A stretch of 64,000 nt of DNA from [Zimmermannella] faecalis ATCC 13722 (GCF_000381765.1 NZ_KB907082.1:62001-126000), one strand, 5' to 3'; counted from the first letter of the stretch, positions 18,327 through 27,049 are shown. Made by a program: numbers and translations. The notes: generated from the letters alone by a model not told the origin.

Positions 18327-18773
18327 GTGGCCGTGGACGACCTGCGAATACCAGCCGGCCCGGGAGCACCCGGCGGCATTCGCGTGCCCGCAGCCGAACT
18401 TGCCGAACAGTTTTCCCACGCGTCGGGGCCCGGCGGGCAGGGCGTGAACACGAGCGACTCGCGCGTGCAGCTCAGCCTCGACCTCGGAGTGACAAGTGCA
18501 CTGACCGAATCGCAGCGCACCCGGGTGCTTGCGGCGCTCGCACCCCGACTGACCGGAACCACCCTGACGGTGACCGCCGCCGAGTTCCGCTCACAGCGCC
18601 GCAATCGCGCCGCCGCGCGCGAACGGCTCGGCGAGCTCATCCGGCAGGCCGTCGCCCCGCCCGTACTACGCCGCGCCACGAAGCCAACGAAGGGCTCGCA
18701 GCGGCGCCGCGCCGACGCGAAGCAGCGGCGGTCTGAGCTCAAGCGGCAGCGACGGCGGCCGAGCGACGACTAA
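18327..18773 (+). CDS. arfB: Peptidyl-tRNA hydrolase ArfB (ribosome rescue)
   Basis: A 148-residue release-factor-like protein. It has the GGQ loop in SHASGPGGQGVNTSDSRVQL (near residues 33-52) and a long basic C-terminal tail rich in Arg and Lys. That tail enters the empty mRNA channel of stalled ribosomes in ArfB/YaeJ. It lacks the stop-codon-reading domain of true release factors. GTG 18327 is the start; GTG 18333 is an alternative. It follows the acyltransferase by 21 bp. Confidence 0.9.
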   Translation: MAVDDLRIPAGPGAPGGIRVPAAELAEQFSHASGPGGQGVNTSDSRVQLSLDLGVTSALTESQRTRVLAALAPRLTGTTLTVTAAEFRSQRRNRAAARERLGELIRQAVAPPVLRRATKPTKGSQRRRADAKQRRSELKRQRRRPSDD

Positions 18774-18787
18774 CGGCCGACGCCCGC

Positions 18788-19579
18788 CTACGCCTCGCCG
18801 TCGGCGAAGACGCGGTGCACCTTGTGCGGCGCTGCCTGGGCGACGGGCTTCAGCACCATGAGGTCGATGTTCACGTGCGTCGGGCGGGTGAGCGCCCAGC
18901 CGATTGCGTCGGCGATGTCATAGGCCGTGAGCGGTTCGTCGACGCCCGCGTACACGGCGTCGGCCTGCTCCTGGTCGCCGCCGAGGCGCCGCAGCGAGAA
19001 CTCCTCGGTCTGCACCATGCCGGGCGCGATCTCAATCACCCGCACCGGCTCGCCGTTGAGTTCGAGCCGCAGCGCCTCGCCAACGACCCGCTCGCCCGCC
19101 TTCGCGGCGCAGTAGCCGGCACCGCCCTCGTAGGTCGTGTGTGCCGCGATCGAAGTGAGCAGCACGACGTCGGCGCGGCCCGTCGCGAGCATGTTCGGCA
19201 GCAGCGCCTTCGTGACTCGCACGGTGCCGAGCACGTTCGTCTCGTACATCCAGCGGTAGTTGTCGAGGTCGGCCTCGGCGACGCGGTCGACGCCGCGCGC
19301 GCCACCCGCGTTATTCACGAGGGCGTGGATGGGGCCGGCCGCCTCGACGATCCGCGCCACGTCGTCATCGCTCGTGATGTCGGCGACGACATAGTCGCAA
19401 CCGGTTGCGGCGGCCAGCTCGGCGAGTCGATCTTCACGGCGCGCGACCGCGAGCACCGACCATCCGGCCTCCATCAACCAGCCCACGGTCGCGGCGCCGA
19501 TGCCGGTGCTCGCGCCGGTCACGACGGCCCGCAGGCGCGATTCGGTAGCTGATTGCTGGGTGCTGCTGGGGTTTGTCAT
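18788..19579 (-). CDS. SDR family NAD(P)-dependent oxidoreductase
   Basis: A 263-residue short-chain dehydrogenase. The nucleotide loop is VTGASTGIGAATV near residues 19-31 and NNAGG follows the fourth strand. The catalytic Ser in LTSIAAHT and the Tyr-x3-Lys pair in GYCAAKAG are complete. ATG 19579 is chosen because upstream in-frame codons overlap a strong terminator. Substrate is unknown; the classical 3-hydroxy-acid dehydrogenase (YdfG-like) type is a reasonable guess. Confidence 0.85.
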   Translation of the reverse strand: MTNPSSTQQSATESRLRAVVTGASTGIGAATVGWLMEAGWSVLAVARREDRLAELAAATGCDYVVADITSDDDVARIVEAAGPIHALVNNAGGARGVDRVAEADLDNYRWMYETNVLGTVRVTKALLPNMLATGRADVVLLTSIAAHTTYEGGAGYCAAKAGERVVGEALRLELNGEPVRVIEIAPGMVQTEEFSLRRLGGDQEQADAVYAGVDEPLTAYDIADAIGWALTRPTHVNIDLMVLKPVAQAAPHKVHRVFADGEA

Positions 19580-19615
19580 ATTTCCAGTCTCTCGCGCGAC
19601 CGCGGTGCGGGAAAG

Positions 19616-19660
19616 CACTGCGCGGGTGTGTCCTCGTGAGGAGGACACACCCGCGCAGTG
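19616..19660 (-). terminator. Strong hairpin terminator after cspA
   Basis: A perfect 20-bp stem (19616-19635 with 19641-19660) closed by a 5-nt loop. It lies 13 bp past the cold-shock stop codon and 36 bp before the next gene's start. It should end cspA transcription; the trailing U run is weak. Confidence 0.8.
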
Positions 19661-19673
19661 GTGTTAATGAGGA

Positions 19674-19877
19674 CTAGAGGGCACGAATGTTCGTTGCCTG
19701 CAGGCCCTTCTGGCCGGGTTCGGTGTCGAACTCCACCTGCTGATTTTCCTGGAGGTCACGGCGACCAGTACCAACGATCGCGCTGAAGTGCGCAAACACG
19801 TCGGCCGAGCCGTCGTCGGGGGCGATGAAGCCGTATCCCTTTTCGGAGTTGAACCATTTGACGATGCCAGTGGCCAT
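19674..19877 (-). CDS. cspA: Cold-shock protein, CspA family
   Basis: A 67-residue single cold-shock domain. RNP1 is KGYGFI (residues 16-21) and RNP2 is VFAHFSA (about 27-33). It binds single-stranded RNA and DNA and acts as an RNA chaperone. ATG 19877 has AAAAAGGA upstream. The leader contains a 9-bp hairpin (19902-19922). A strong terminator follows, so the gene is monocistronic. Confidence 0.93.
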   Translation of the reverse strand: MATGIVKWFNSEKGYGFIAPDDGSADVFAHFSAIVGTGRRDLQENQQVEFDTEPGQKGLQATNIRAL

Positions 19878-19901
19878 TACGTCATTCCTTTTTCTTGCTG
19901 T

Positions 19902-19922
19902 TGAATGACAAGCTGTCATTCA
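19902..19922 (-). promoter_or_regulatory. Hairpin in the cspA 5' leader
   Basis: TGAATGACA and TGTCATTCA form a 9-bp perfect stem with a 3-nt loop, 25 bp upstream of the cspA start codon. Cold-shock mRNAs commonly have structured leaders. It could equally be an operator; the sequence alone does not decide. Confidence 0.5.
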
Positions 19923-20012
19923 GTTGACCGCAGCGTAATTGCCGCTACGGAGCGATTCGGGACGATCGCCGTCCCTCCGATCAACCCTACCCGACGATGG
20001 AGGGCTCGCAGT

Positions 20013-20954
20013 ATGGAAACGGTGAGGCGCGCCTCCCCCGCCGGCACGCTCGCGGTGCTGCTGACCGCCGTGCTCTGGGGCACGACCGGCACGGCCGCGA
20101 CGTTCGCGCCCGAGGTCGGGCCGCTCGCCATGGGCGCCGCCGCCCTCGGCATCGGCGGCCTGCTGCAGGCGGCGATCGCGCTCCCCGCGCTCCGCAGCGC
20201 ACGTGGGCAACTTGCTCAGCACCGTGGTGCCGTGCTCGCGGGCGCCATTGCCGTGTTTGCGTATCCACTCGCGTTCTACAGCTCGATGCACCTCGCGGGC
20301 GTCGCGATCGGCACCGTCGTGTCGCTCGGTTCGGCGCCCCTCGCGTCAGGCGTGCTCGAGCGGCTCGTGGATGGGCGCAGGCTCAGCGCGTGGTGGTCGC
20401 TCGCGGCGGCGCTCGGCATCGCCGGAAGCGCGCTCCTATGCGTCGCGGAGCTCCACTCGGCACCGACCGAGACGCTCCCCACGATTGGCGGCGTTGCGCT
20501 CGGGCTCGTCGCGGGCGTGACCTACGCGCTCTACTCGTGGTCGGTACATCGACTCATTGGCCGCGGCATCAGCCGTGCCGCGGCGATGGGTGCGGTGTTC
20601 GGGATCGGCGGCGCCGCGCTCATGCCGGTGCTCGCCATCACGGGGGCACCGTTTCTCGCGACGCCGAACAACCTCACGGTCGGGGCATATATGGCGCTCG
20701 TGCCGATGTTTCTCGGCTACCTACTGTTCGGCTACGGCCTGTCGCGCGTACCGGCGAGCACCGCGACGACCCTCACGCTCGCCGAGCCAGCGGTCGCGGC
20801 GGTGCTCGCCGTCACGATCGTCGGCGAACGACTCTCGCCGCTCGGCTGGGTTGGGATTGCCGCCATCGCCGTCGCGCTCATCGTGCTCACGCTCGCGCCG
20901 ACGACCCGACGGCCCGACCCATCGAAGCTTGCGAAGTCGCCAATCTCTATGTAA
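20013..20954 (+). CDS. DMT superfamily permease (EamA/RhtA-like)
   Basis: A 313-residue protein of two EamA repeats with ten hydrophobic spans. It opens with GTLAVLLTAVLWGTTGTAATFAP and ends with ALVPMFLGYLLFGYGL and ASTATTLTLAEPAVAAVLAV, typical of EamA exporters for amino acids or other small metabolites. ATG 20013 is chosen because the in-frame upstream extension overlaps the cspA leader. It diverges from cspA and ends beside an inverted repeat preceding the next gene. Confidence 0.85.
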   Translation: METVRRASPAGTLAVLLTAVLWGTTGTAATFAPEVGPLAMGAAALGIGGLLQAAIALPALRSARGQLAQHRGAVLAGAIAVFAYPLAFYSSMHLAGVAIGTVVSLGSAPLASGVLERLVDGRRLSAWWSLAAALGIAGSALLCVAELHSAPTETLPTIGGVALGLVAGVTYALYSWSVHRLIGRGISRAAAMGAVFGIGGAALMPVLAITGAPFLATPNNLTVGAYMALVPMFLGYLLFGYGLSRVPASTATTLTLAEPAVAAVLAVTIVGERLSPLGWVGIAAIAVALIVLTLAPTTRRPDPSKLAKSPISM

Positions 20955-20984
20955 AGCTTCATTTACATGTCAAGCACGCTTTAC
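20949..20984 (+). promoter_or_regulatory. Nested GTAAA/TTTAC inverted repeats upstream of membrane protein-XRE pair
   Basis: ATGTAAA (20949-20955) pairs with TTTACAT (20962-20968), and GTAAAGC (20951-20957) also pairs with GCTTTAC (20978-20984). Three TTTAC-type half-sites thus sit just upstream of the start at 20997. This is a candidate operator for the small XRE regulator encoded second in the operon. Confidence 0.45.
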
Positions 20985-20996
20985 CCGGAGGTGGAG

Positions 20997-21470
20997 ATGA
21001 CTTCGCACGCCAACCCGAACGGCCGCACCCGCTGGCGACGCACCAAGTTTGCCAGAGGCCGCTTTACCGCCATGGGCGTCGCGATCCCGGCCGGGCTCGT
21101 GCTCGCCGCCGCATTCGGGAGCGTCACGCTCCTCACCGGGGTCGCGAGTGGCGACCGCGCGGCACTCTTCGCCGTCATCATGGCCGCGGCCACCGCATCC
21201 GGCTTCGTCGCGCTGATCTGGGCGCTCGTCGTCGACCGCACGACCCTGCGGGGCGCGCTCGACAAGCCCGAGGAGTCGATCGAATCGACGTGGCTCGACG
21301 CGGCACAGGCGGGCGCCCTGCGCGACACGGTGCTGCTGACCGGCCTCACGCTGATGGTGCTCGCGGTCACGCGCGTCCAGCTCGACACGGTATGGACGCT
21401 CGTGGGCGTGATTCTGCTCGCGGGCTTCAGCGTTGTCGTGCGGTATCTCGTCGCGAAGCGGCGGGGCTAG
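20997..21470 (+). CDS. Small membrane protein paired with XRE regulator
   Basis: A 157-residue protein with four predicted membrane spans in two hairpins (about 27-47, 53-75, 107-125, 129-148). The loop between spans 2 and 3 contains DKPEESIESTWLDAAQAGALRDT. ATG 20997 follows a very strong GGAGGTGGAG site. Unknown function. Gene pairs of a small multi-span protein and a 65-70 residue XRE regulator are common in actinobacteria and firmicutes. It ends 2 bp before the regulator's start. Confidence 0.75.
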   Translation: MTSHANPNGRTRWRRTKFARGRFTAMGVAIPAGLVLAAAFGSVTLLTGVASGDRAALFAVIMAAATASGFVALIWALVVDRTTLRGALDKPEESIESTWLDAAQAGALRDTVLLTGLTLMVLAVTRVQLDTVWTLVGVILLAGFSVVVRYLVAKRRG

Positions 21471-21472
21471 GC

Positions 21473-21679
21473 ATGGAGAATACGCTGCGGGAGCATCGAC
21501 AGACCCGCGAATGGTCGCAGCAGCGTCTCGCCGATGAGCTGGGGGTGTCGCGGCAGACGATCATTTCGCTCGAACGCGGGCGCTTTGACCCGTCGCTCCC
21601 GCTCGCGTTTCGCCTCGCCGAGGTGTTTGACTGCCGCATCGAAGACCTCTTCACACCCGACCGCGAGTCGCCGCTGTAG
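21473..21679 (+). CDS. Short XRE-type HTH regulator
   Basis: A 68-residue DNA-binding protein consisting of one helix-turn-helix: NTLREHRQTREWSQQRLADE, then LGVSRQTIISLERGRFDPSL. It ends in FDCRIEDLFTPD, the C-terminal pattern of the YozG-like group. It follows the membrane protein directly and probably controls their common promoter at the TTTAC repeats. It overlaps nothing else. Confidence 0.85.
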   Translation: MENTLREHRQTREWSQQRLADELGVSRQTIISLERGRFDPSLPLAFRLAEVFDCRIEDLFTPDRESPL

Positions 21680-21760
21680 TCCCGCGGCGGCACACTGCGG
21701 CGGGCGGGTGCGACTGCAGGCGGATGCTCGCAGCGGCCCCGCTGTGATGGGATCGTCGGC

Positions 21761-22225
21761 ATGATTATTTGGCGTGGCTGGGGTGTGCTCGCGGCCGTTT
21801 ATGTCGGCTTGGCGATGATTCTGTTTCTCGGAGTTGGCAGCACTTTCCTCGACGATTCCGCACTTCCCTTCTCGGCCGCGATCGGCCTGATCATTGCGGG
21901 GGCCGCAACCTGGTTCACCGGCCAGGCGCTCAACGTGACCGGCCCGCTGCGCAAGGTCGAGGAGTGGCGCGTGCACCGGGAGCTGCAGCTCGCGGAGCTC
22001 GTCGAGTCAGGCCAGTTCTCGCTCGGCCCCGGCCAGCCACAGCCGCGCTCCTACGAAGAGGCGCAGCAGATGAGCGAGGCGCTCCTGCAAGAGGAGGTCA
22101 AGGTCGCGCAGCGAGTGAAGAACGTCCACACGCTGTTCTTCATCCCCATGCAGTTCTGGGCCTTTATCTTCGCCGGCATCGCCGTGTTTGCCATCGTCTC
22201 GTGCATCATCGGCATCGCGTCGTAG
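21761..22225 (+). CDS. Hypothetical membrane protein
   Basis: A 154-residue protein with two N-terminal spans (about 5-25 and 36-58) and one C-terminal span (about 128-150). An amphipathic, coiled-coil-prone stretch lies between them (RKVEEWRVHRELQLAELVE and EEAQQMSEALLQEEVKVAQ). No family recognised. A strong bidirectional terminator follows. Confidence 0.7.
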   Translation: MIIWRGWGVLAAVYVGLAMILFLGVGSTFLDDSALPFSAAIGLIIAGAATWFTGQALNVTGPLRKVEEWRVHRELQLAELVESGQFSLGPGQPQPRSYEEAQQMSEALLQEEVKVAQRVKNVHTLFFIPMQFWAFIFAGIAVFAIVSCIIGIAS

Positions 22226-22243
22226 CCCGATGAACCTCTAAAT

Positions 22244-22286
22244 AGGCGTGCGGGGAGTCGATATTTCGATTCCCCGCACGCCTTTT
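22244..22286. terminator. Bidirectional rho-independent terminator
   Basis: AGGCGTGCGGGGA pairs with TCCCCGCACGCCT and the stem continues through a G-T step and TCGA/TCGA to a 4-nt loop, 18 bp in all. A T4 run follows on the plus strand. It separates two convergent genes (stops at 22225 and 22289). Confidence 0.88.
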
Positions 22287-22288
22287 AC

Positions 22289-23104
22289 TCAGTCGGCCTC
22301 GATCTTGTAGACGCCGGAGTCGTCGTCGAACCGCGCGGTCTCGCCAACGCGCGCCAGGCCGAGGAACCCCTCGATGAAAGGGAACCGCTCGACGAACTTA
22401 CTCAAGGGCCAGATCTCGTGGTTCGAGCTGTCGTCCATGTACGCCTCCGATTCGTAGCCGGTGACCGACTGCAAAGATCGGCCGGCGTAGGTCACCCACC
22501 GTGGCGGATGCTCAGCGTGCATCTTCGACAGGATGACCGGGGTGTTGTCCGGGACGCCGCTCGGCGCGACGTCGTCGTCGCGCTCCACGTCGAGGAGCGC
22601 CTCGACTGAGCCGACCTGCGCGCGCAGCGCGTCGAATCCCTCCGTCGCGACAACGCCGGCTTCGGCATCGGTAAGCAGCCGAAGCGTCCGCACGTGGCCG
22701 ACCACCGTGCCATCTTCGGCACGAACCTCGTCAAACGACGCACCCCACCGCGACCCGGTCGCGACAATCGCCGAAATCGCGGTACCGGTGAGGAACGGCT
22801 CTGAGTTGCGCCACGGCGCACCAACTGGAGGCACGCGCCGATTCTGCGCGATGTCATCACAGACGATCCGCAGCGCGATGAACCCCGCACCCTGCTGGCC
22901 GTCGAGCACCTCGACGGCGAGTTCGACCGCCTCGCCGGAGTGGGTCGGCAGGTTCGAGACGCCGGCAGTCATGAGGGTGATCGGCCCGCCCTCAGGACGC
23001 TTCTCGATAACGGTGACCGCTCCCCCGATTTTCTTCTCGAAGATGTGGGGCGGCACTCCGAGGGCGTGGAAGACATGGTCGGGGAATGCGTCGTTTCCGC
23101 TCAT
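22289..23104 (-). CDS. Hypothetical protein, possible SUFU-like domain
   Basis: A 271-residue soluble protein from ATG 23104, which follows GGAAGG. The first half resembles bacterial suppressor-of-fused (SUFU) proteins: an early FHALGVPPHIFEKKIGG, then GGPITLMTAGVSNLPTHSGEA and ELAVEVLDGQ. Bacterial SUFU proteins are often immunity-type or unknown. The second half is acidic, ending in RFDDDSGVYKIEAD. The SUFU match is a weak visual call. Confidence 0.5.
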   Translation of the reverse strand: MSGNDAFPDHVFHALGVPPHIFEKKIGGAVTVIEKRPEGGPITLMTAGVSNLPTHSGEAVELAVEVLDGQQGAGFIALRIVCDDIAQNRRVPPVGAPWRNSEPFLTGTAISAIVATGSRWGASFDEVRAEDGTVVGHVRTLRLLTDAEAGVVATEGFDALRAQVGSVEALLDVERDDDVAPSGVPDNTPVILSKMHAEHPPRWVTYAGRSLQSVTGYESEAYMDDSSNHEIWPLSKFVERFPFIEGFLGLARVGETARFDDDSGVYKIEAD

Positions 23105-23259
23105 ACCGGCAGCCTTCCAGACTGCCCTGACCGCGACATTGGAGTACTCGACATGGTCGCGACTTCGCCGCAAATGTCCGGACAAAAACGACGACTCCAC
23201 TAGGCTCAAATTTTGGCTTGCGCCGCGTTCTGAATTCGCGACCTCGGGAGACCCGCTTC

Positions 23260-24780
23260 ATGTCCACTGCGACCACCGCCGACAACCGGCGCCGCTACCG
23301 CGCGCACCCCTCAGTACTGACGGCGCTGCGGACCCCGCGCATCCTCACCCGCGAGGTGCTGGGCGGACTCGTGGTGGCGTTGGCACTCATTCCCGAGGCG
23401 ATCAGCTTCTCGATCATTGCGGGCGTGGACCCCAAGGTTGGGCTGTTCTCGTCGTTCATCATGGCGGTCACGATCGCGTTCGTGGGTGGACGGCCCGCCA
23501 TGATTTCGGCCGCCACCGGCGCCGTCGCCCTCGTCATCGCTCCCGTCATGCGCGACTACGGGATGGACTACCTCATCGCGACCGTGCTGCTCGCGGGCCT
23601 GCTCCAGATTGTGCTGGCCGTGTGCGGCGTGGCGAAGTTGATGCGGTTCATTCCCCGCAGCGTCATGGTCGGCTTCGTCAATGCGCTCGCGATCCTCATC
23701 TTCATGGCGCAAGTTCCCGAGCTCATCGGCGTTCCGTGGTTGGTGTATCCCCTCGTCGCTGTCGGGCTGATCATCATGATTTTCTTGCCGAAGCTCACGA
23801 AGGCCATCCCCGCCCCGCTCGTATCGATCGTGCTCATCACCGCCATCGTGGTTATCTTCGCAATCAACGTGCCGACAGTCGGCGACAAGGGTGAACTCCC
23901 CCGAAGCCTTCCCGAGCTGTTCATCCCGAACGTGCCGATCGCCTGGGAGACCCTCGGCGTCATCGCCCCGTACGCACTCGCGATGGCGATCGTGGGGCTC
24001 ATGGAGTCGCTCATGACGGCGAAGCTCGTCGACGACATCACCGACACGCACTCGAATAAGACCCGCGAGTCGTGGGGGCAGGGCGTCGCAAACCTCGCGT
24101 CGGGCATCTTCGGCGGCATGGGCGGATGCGCGATGATCGGGCAGACCATGATCAACGTGAAGGCGTCGGGGTCGCGCACGCGAATCTCGACGTTTCTCGC
24201 GGGCGTTCTCCTGCTCATCCTCATCGTGGTGCTTGGCGACGCGGTCGCGATCATCCCGATGGCGGCGCTCGTCGCGGTCATGGTCATGGTGTCGGTCGGC
24301 ACCTTTGATTGGCACTCGATTGCTCCGGCCACGCTCCGTCGCCTGCCGAAGAGCGAGACCGCGGTCATGCTCATCACCGTCGCGGTGGTCGTCGCCACGC
24401 ACAACCTCGCGATTGGCGTCGTTACCGGCGTGTTCGTCGCGTCGGTCATGTTTGTGCGCCGCGTCGCACACCTCATCACCGTGTACCGCAGCATCATCGA
24501 ACGCGACGGCGTGCAGGTCGCGCACTACACCGTCGAAGGTCAGCTGCTCTTCGCCTCAAGCAACGACCTCACCACCATGTTCGAGTATGCCGACGACCCC
24601 GACCGCATCGTGATCAACCTGACGAAGTCGCACATTTGGGACGCGTCGACCGTCGCCGCTCTCGATGCGATCGAGACGAAGTATGCCCGGCGCGGCAAGG
24701 TCGTGGAGTTCACCGGCATGAACGAGTTCACGACGACGTTCCACGCCCGGCTCACCGGCGGTCTCGGCAGCGCCCACTAG
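23260..24780 (+). CDS. SulP family anion permease with STAS domain
   Basis: A 506-residue transporter. The SulP core shows LGGLVVALALIPEAISFSII near residue 34, GRPAMISAATGAVA, and a central AIVGLMESLMTAK. A C-terminal STAS domain (about 415-500) contains INLTKSHIWDASTVAALDAI. Substrate may be sulfate, bicarbonate or a dicarboxylate. GTG/ATG alternatives lie upstream, but ATG 23260 follows CGGGAGA and matches the family start. Confidence 0.88.
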   Translation: MSTATTADNRRRYRAHPSVLTALRTPRILTREVLGGLVVALALIPEAISFSIIAGVDPKVGLFSSFIMAVTIAFVGGRPAMISAATGAVALVIAPVMRDYGMDYLIATVLLAGLLQIVLAVCGVAKLMRFIPRSVMVGFVNALAILIFMAQVPELIGVPWLVYPLVAVGLIIMIFLPKLTKAIPAPLVSIVLITAIVVIFAINVPTVGDKGELPRSLPELFIPNVPIAWETLGVIAPYALAMAIVGLMESLMTAKLVDDITDTHSNKTRESWGQGVANLASGIFGGMGGCAMIGQTMINVKASGSRTRISTFLAGVLLLILIVVLGDAVAIIPMAALVAVMVMVSVGTFDWHSIAPATLRRLPKSETAVMLITVAVVVATHNLAIGVVTGVFVASVMFVRRVAHLITVYRSIIERDGVQVAHYTVEGQLLFASSNDLTTMFEYADDPDRIVINLTKSHIWDASTVAALDAIETKYARRGKVVEFTGMNEFTTTFHARLTGGLGSAH

Positions 24781-24825
24781 GCTCGACGCAGAACCGCAGC
24801 GCCGCCACCTCGAAGGATTCCCCGC

Positions 24826-25581
24826 ATGACGCAGCCCGTCTTCGACGCCCACCTGCACATCACCGACCCCGCGCATCCCCTCGTGGAAAACAACGGCTTC
24901 CTGCCCGAAGCGTTCACGGTCGATGCCTACCGCGAGCGCATTCAGGGCCTCGGCATCGCCGGCGGTGCCATCGTCTCAGGCTCGTTCCAGGCGTTCGACC
25001 AGGGCTATCTCATTGACGCGCTCAAGGCGCTCGGGCCCACGTATGTCGGCGTCACGCAGATCCCCAGCGACACGAGCGACGAGGCGATCCGCGACCTGCA
25101 CGAGGCGGGCGTGCGCGCGGTGCGGTTCAACGTCGCGCGTGGCGGCTCGGCTGCGCTCGACGATCTCGAGTGGCTCGCCAGGCGCGTGCACGACCTCGTC
25201 GGCTGGCACGCGGAGCTGTACATCGACACGCGGACCATCGACGAGGATCTCTCCCGGCGAATCGCCGCCCTCCCGGCCGCGAGCATCGATCACCTCGGCA
25301 TGCACGAGGATGGGCTCCCGAACCTGCTGCGCCTCGTCGAGCAGGGAGTGAAGGTCAAGGCCACGGGCTTCGGCCGCGTCGAGCTTGACCCAGCCGCGGT
25401 CATTGAGGCGATCATGCACGTTGATCCGACCGCGCTCATGGTCGGTACCGACCTCCCCTCGACGCGCGCCCGCCGCCCGTTCCAGAGCGATGACTTCGAC
25501 CGCATCGCGCAGGCAGTCGCGCCGGAGCACGCATCGGCTGTGTTCTGGGACAACGCCGCCGCGTTCTATCTCGGGCAGTAG
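24826..25581 (+). CDS. Amidohydrolase family protein (TIM-barrel)
   Basis: A 251-residue metal-dependent hydrolase of the amidohydrolase-2 type. The metal HxH pair is His9-x-His11 in FDAHLHI. Later come a VRFNVARGG strand, a conserved His in SIDHLGMHEDG, and VGTDLPSTRAR with the final catalytic Asp. Related enzymes are lactonases or decarboxylases of dicarboxylic acids. It follows the SulP gene by 45 bp with GAAGGA upstream of its start. Confidence 0.85.
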   Translation: MTQPVFDAHLHITDPAHPLVENNGFLPEAFTVDAYRERIQGLGIAGGAIVSGSFQAFDQGYLIDALKALGPTYVGVTQIPSDTSDEAIRDLHEAGVRAVRFNVARGGSAALDDLEWLARRVHDLVGWHAELYIDTRTIDEDLSRRIAALPAASIDHLGMHEDGLPNLLRLVEQGVKVKATGFGRVELDPAAVIEAIMHVDPTALMVGTDLPSTRARRPFQSDDFDRIAQAVAPEHASAVFWDNAAAFYLGQ

Positions 25582-25618
25582 CCGTCGCACGCCCCTCGCC
25601 CATCGCTAGGGTGAAGCA

Positions 25619-26338
25619 ATGGAGGCCGCCGAGTTCTATACCGGGATCGTCCCCGACGTCTACCGCGCGCTCAGGGCGAGCCACTTCAGTGCAGATCGCT
25701 ACCGAGCCTTCATCGAGGAGCACGGTCAGCCTGCGCTCGAGTTGGGCTGCGGTGACGATGGCCCGTTCTTTGAGCTAGCGGTGGCCGGGTACGAACTCGT
25801 CGGTGTCGATTCCTCGACCGACATGGTCGACCGCGGGCTCGAGCGGCTGAGGCGAGACGGAGTCACCGCTCAGATCCATCACCAGCGGATGGAACGGCTC
25901 GAGTTGGGGATGACGTTCGGCAGCATCTATCTTGCTGGTCCAACGTTTAACCTCCTCCCCGATGACGAATCCGCCCTCGACGCCCTCCGCGCCATTGCGA
26001 GGCACCTTCGAGAAGACGGCGCGGCGCTTGTCCCGCTGTGGAGTCCCACTCCCACGCCACCGGAGCGCATTGGCGTCACGTCGGTGTCCGCATCAGCGAC
26101 GGCACGGGCGAAGTACACGGTCATCGGCGAAACCTATGACCTGGCGCAGCGAACGCGGACGACACAGGTTCGATACGAGCTCGTCACCGACCATGAGTCA
26201 CAGACCGCCGACCGCGAGTGGATCATCCACTGGTTTTCCGACGACGTGTTCCGCGGCCTGGCCGCCATCGCGGGCCTTCGCGTCGAGTTCACGAACCGGA
26301 GCGACGACCAAGTGGATGCGGTGCTTCGCCTGGCCTGA
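25619..26338 (+). CDS. Class I SAM-dependent methyltransferase
   Basis: A 239-residue Rossmann methyltransferase. Motif I is ALELGCGDDGPFF near residues 39-51, followed by LVGVDSSTDMVDRG. ITLAGPTFNLL-like residues mark motif III, and DREWIIHWFSDDVFRGLAAIAG is the C-terminal strand region. Substrate unknown. Composition is less GC-rich than the preceding genes; it may be the last core gene or the first accessory one on this side. Confidence 0.82.
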   Translation: MEAAEFYTGIVPDVYRALRASHFSADRYRAFIEEHGQPALELGCGDDGPFFELAVAGYELVGVDSSTDMVDRGLERLRRDGVTAQIHHQRMERLELGMTFGSIYLAGPTFNLLPDDESALDALRAIARHLREDGAALVPLWSPTPTPPERIGVTSVSASATARAKYTVIGETYDLAQRTRTTQVRYELVTDHESQTADREWIIHWFSDDVFRGLAAIAGLRVEFTNRSDDQVDAVLRLA

Positions 26339-26371
26339 GACCTGCTGCCCCGTACATTCAAGCCGTCCCAC

Positions 26372-26794
26372 TCACGACGCATTCCACGGATTGAGGATCG
26401 GCACACCGAGCGACTCGAAATCTTTGACGTTCCGCGTCACAACGGTGAGCCCATGGACCGCAGCAGTCGCGGCAATGAGGGCATCGCGTTCGGGCCGAGG
26501 GTCCGGCACATGAAGGTGGGCTGCTCGGCGAGCGACTGGCACGTCAACAGGCAAGATTCGACCGGCGAACGCGTCCAGCAGCTCCTCGTCGAGCCAAGCC
26601 TGCAGCCGATCGCCCTGAGCAGGATCGCGACGCGCAATTCGGACTATGCCGACTTCTACCTCGAGCACGGTGATCGCCGAAAGATAGAGATCCGTCGGCG
26701 CACGGTTCGCAACCCACTGGCGAACGCCAACATCGGCCCGCTTCGCCGATTTGCGCAACTCGCTGATGACGTTCGTGTCGAGCAAATGGCTCAC
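26372..26794 (-). CDS. vapC: VapC/FitB-type PIN-domain toxin
   Basis: A 140-residue PIN ribonuclease. The first acidic residue is Asp6 in LLDTNVISELRK, the next Glu lies in TVLEVEVGI, and the late Asp cluster is RPERDALIAATA followed by TRNVKDFES. All belong to the FitB group of VapC toxins that cut RNA, often tRNA. Its start overlaps the antitoxin's stop by 4 bp. Confidence 0.9.
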   Translation of the reverse strand: MSHLLDTNVISELRKSAKRADVGVRQWVANRAPTDLYLSAITVLEVEVGIVRIARRDPAQGDRLQAWLDEELLDAFAGRILPVDVPVARRAAHLHVPDPRPERDALIAATAAVHGLTVVTRNVKDFESLGVPILNPWNAS

Positions 26795-27033
26795 AGGTCA
26801 GGCACCTGCAGCACGATGTCAGCCGGTTCGAACTCGATATCGAGATCATCTTCCATACTCAGCCGCTCGATCAACGACGCCCCTCGTTCCCCCATCCGCC
26901 GATAGTCGTCAATAGAAAGGAGCACGTAGGCCGGCTTTCCTCGATCGGTAATCACGACCGGCTGACGACTGGCTTCGCGCTTGGCGGCGCTTACGTCACG
27001 GTTGAACTCTCGCGCGCTCATCATCGTCATCAT
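26791..27033 (-). CDS. vapB: Phd/YefM-type antitoxin
   Basis: An 80-residue antitoxin. The N-terminal DNA-binding part (SAREFNRDVSAAKREASRQPVVITDRG) is a Phd/YefM fold and the C-terminal acidic segment (MEDDLDIEFEPADIVLQ) should wrap the PIN toxin. It has several ATG starts in a row; the first (27033) is given, but 27021 is possible. A perfect 16-bp palindrome lies upstream. Confidence 0.88.
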   Translation of the reverse strand: MMTMMSAREFNRDVSAAKREASRQPVVITDRGKPAYVLLSIDDYRRMGERGASLIERLSMEDDLDIEFEPADIVLQVPDL

Positions 27034-27049
27034 GACCCCCTGAATCTGG

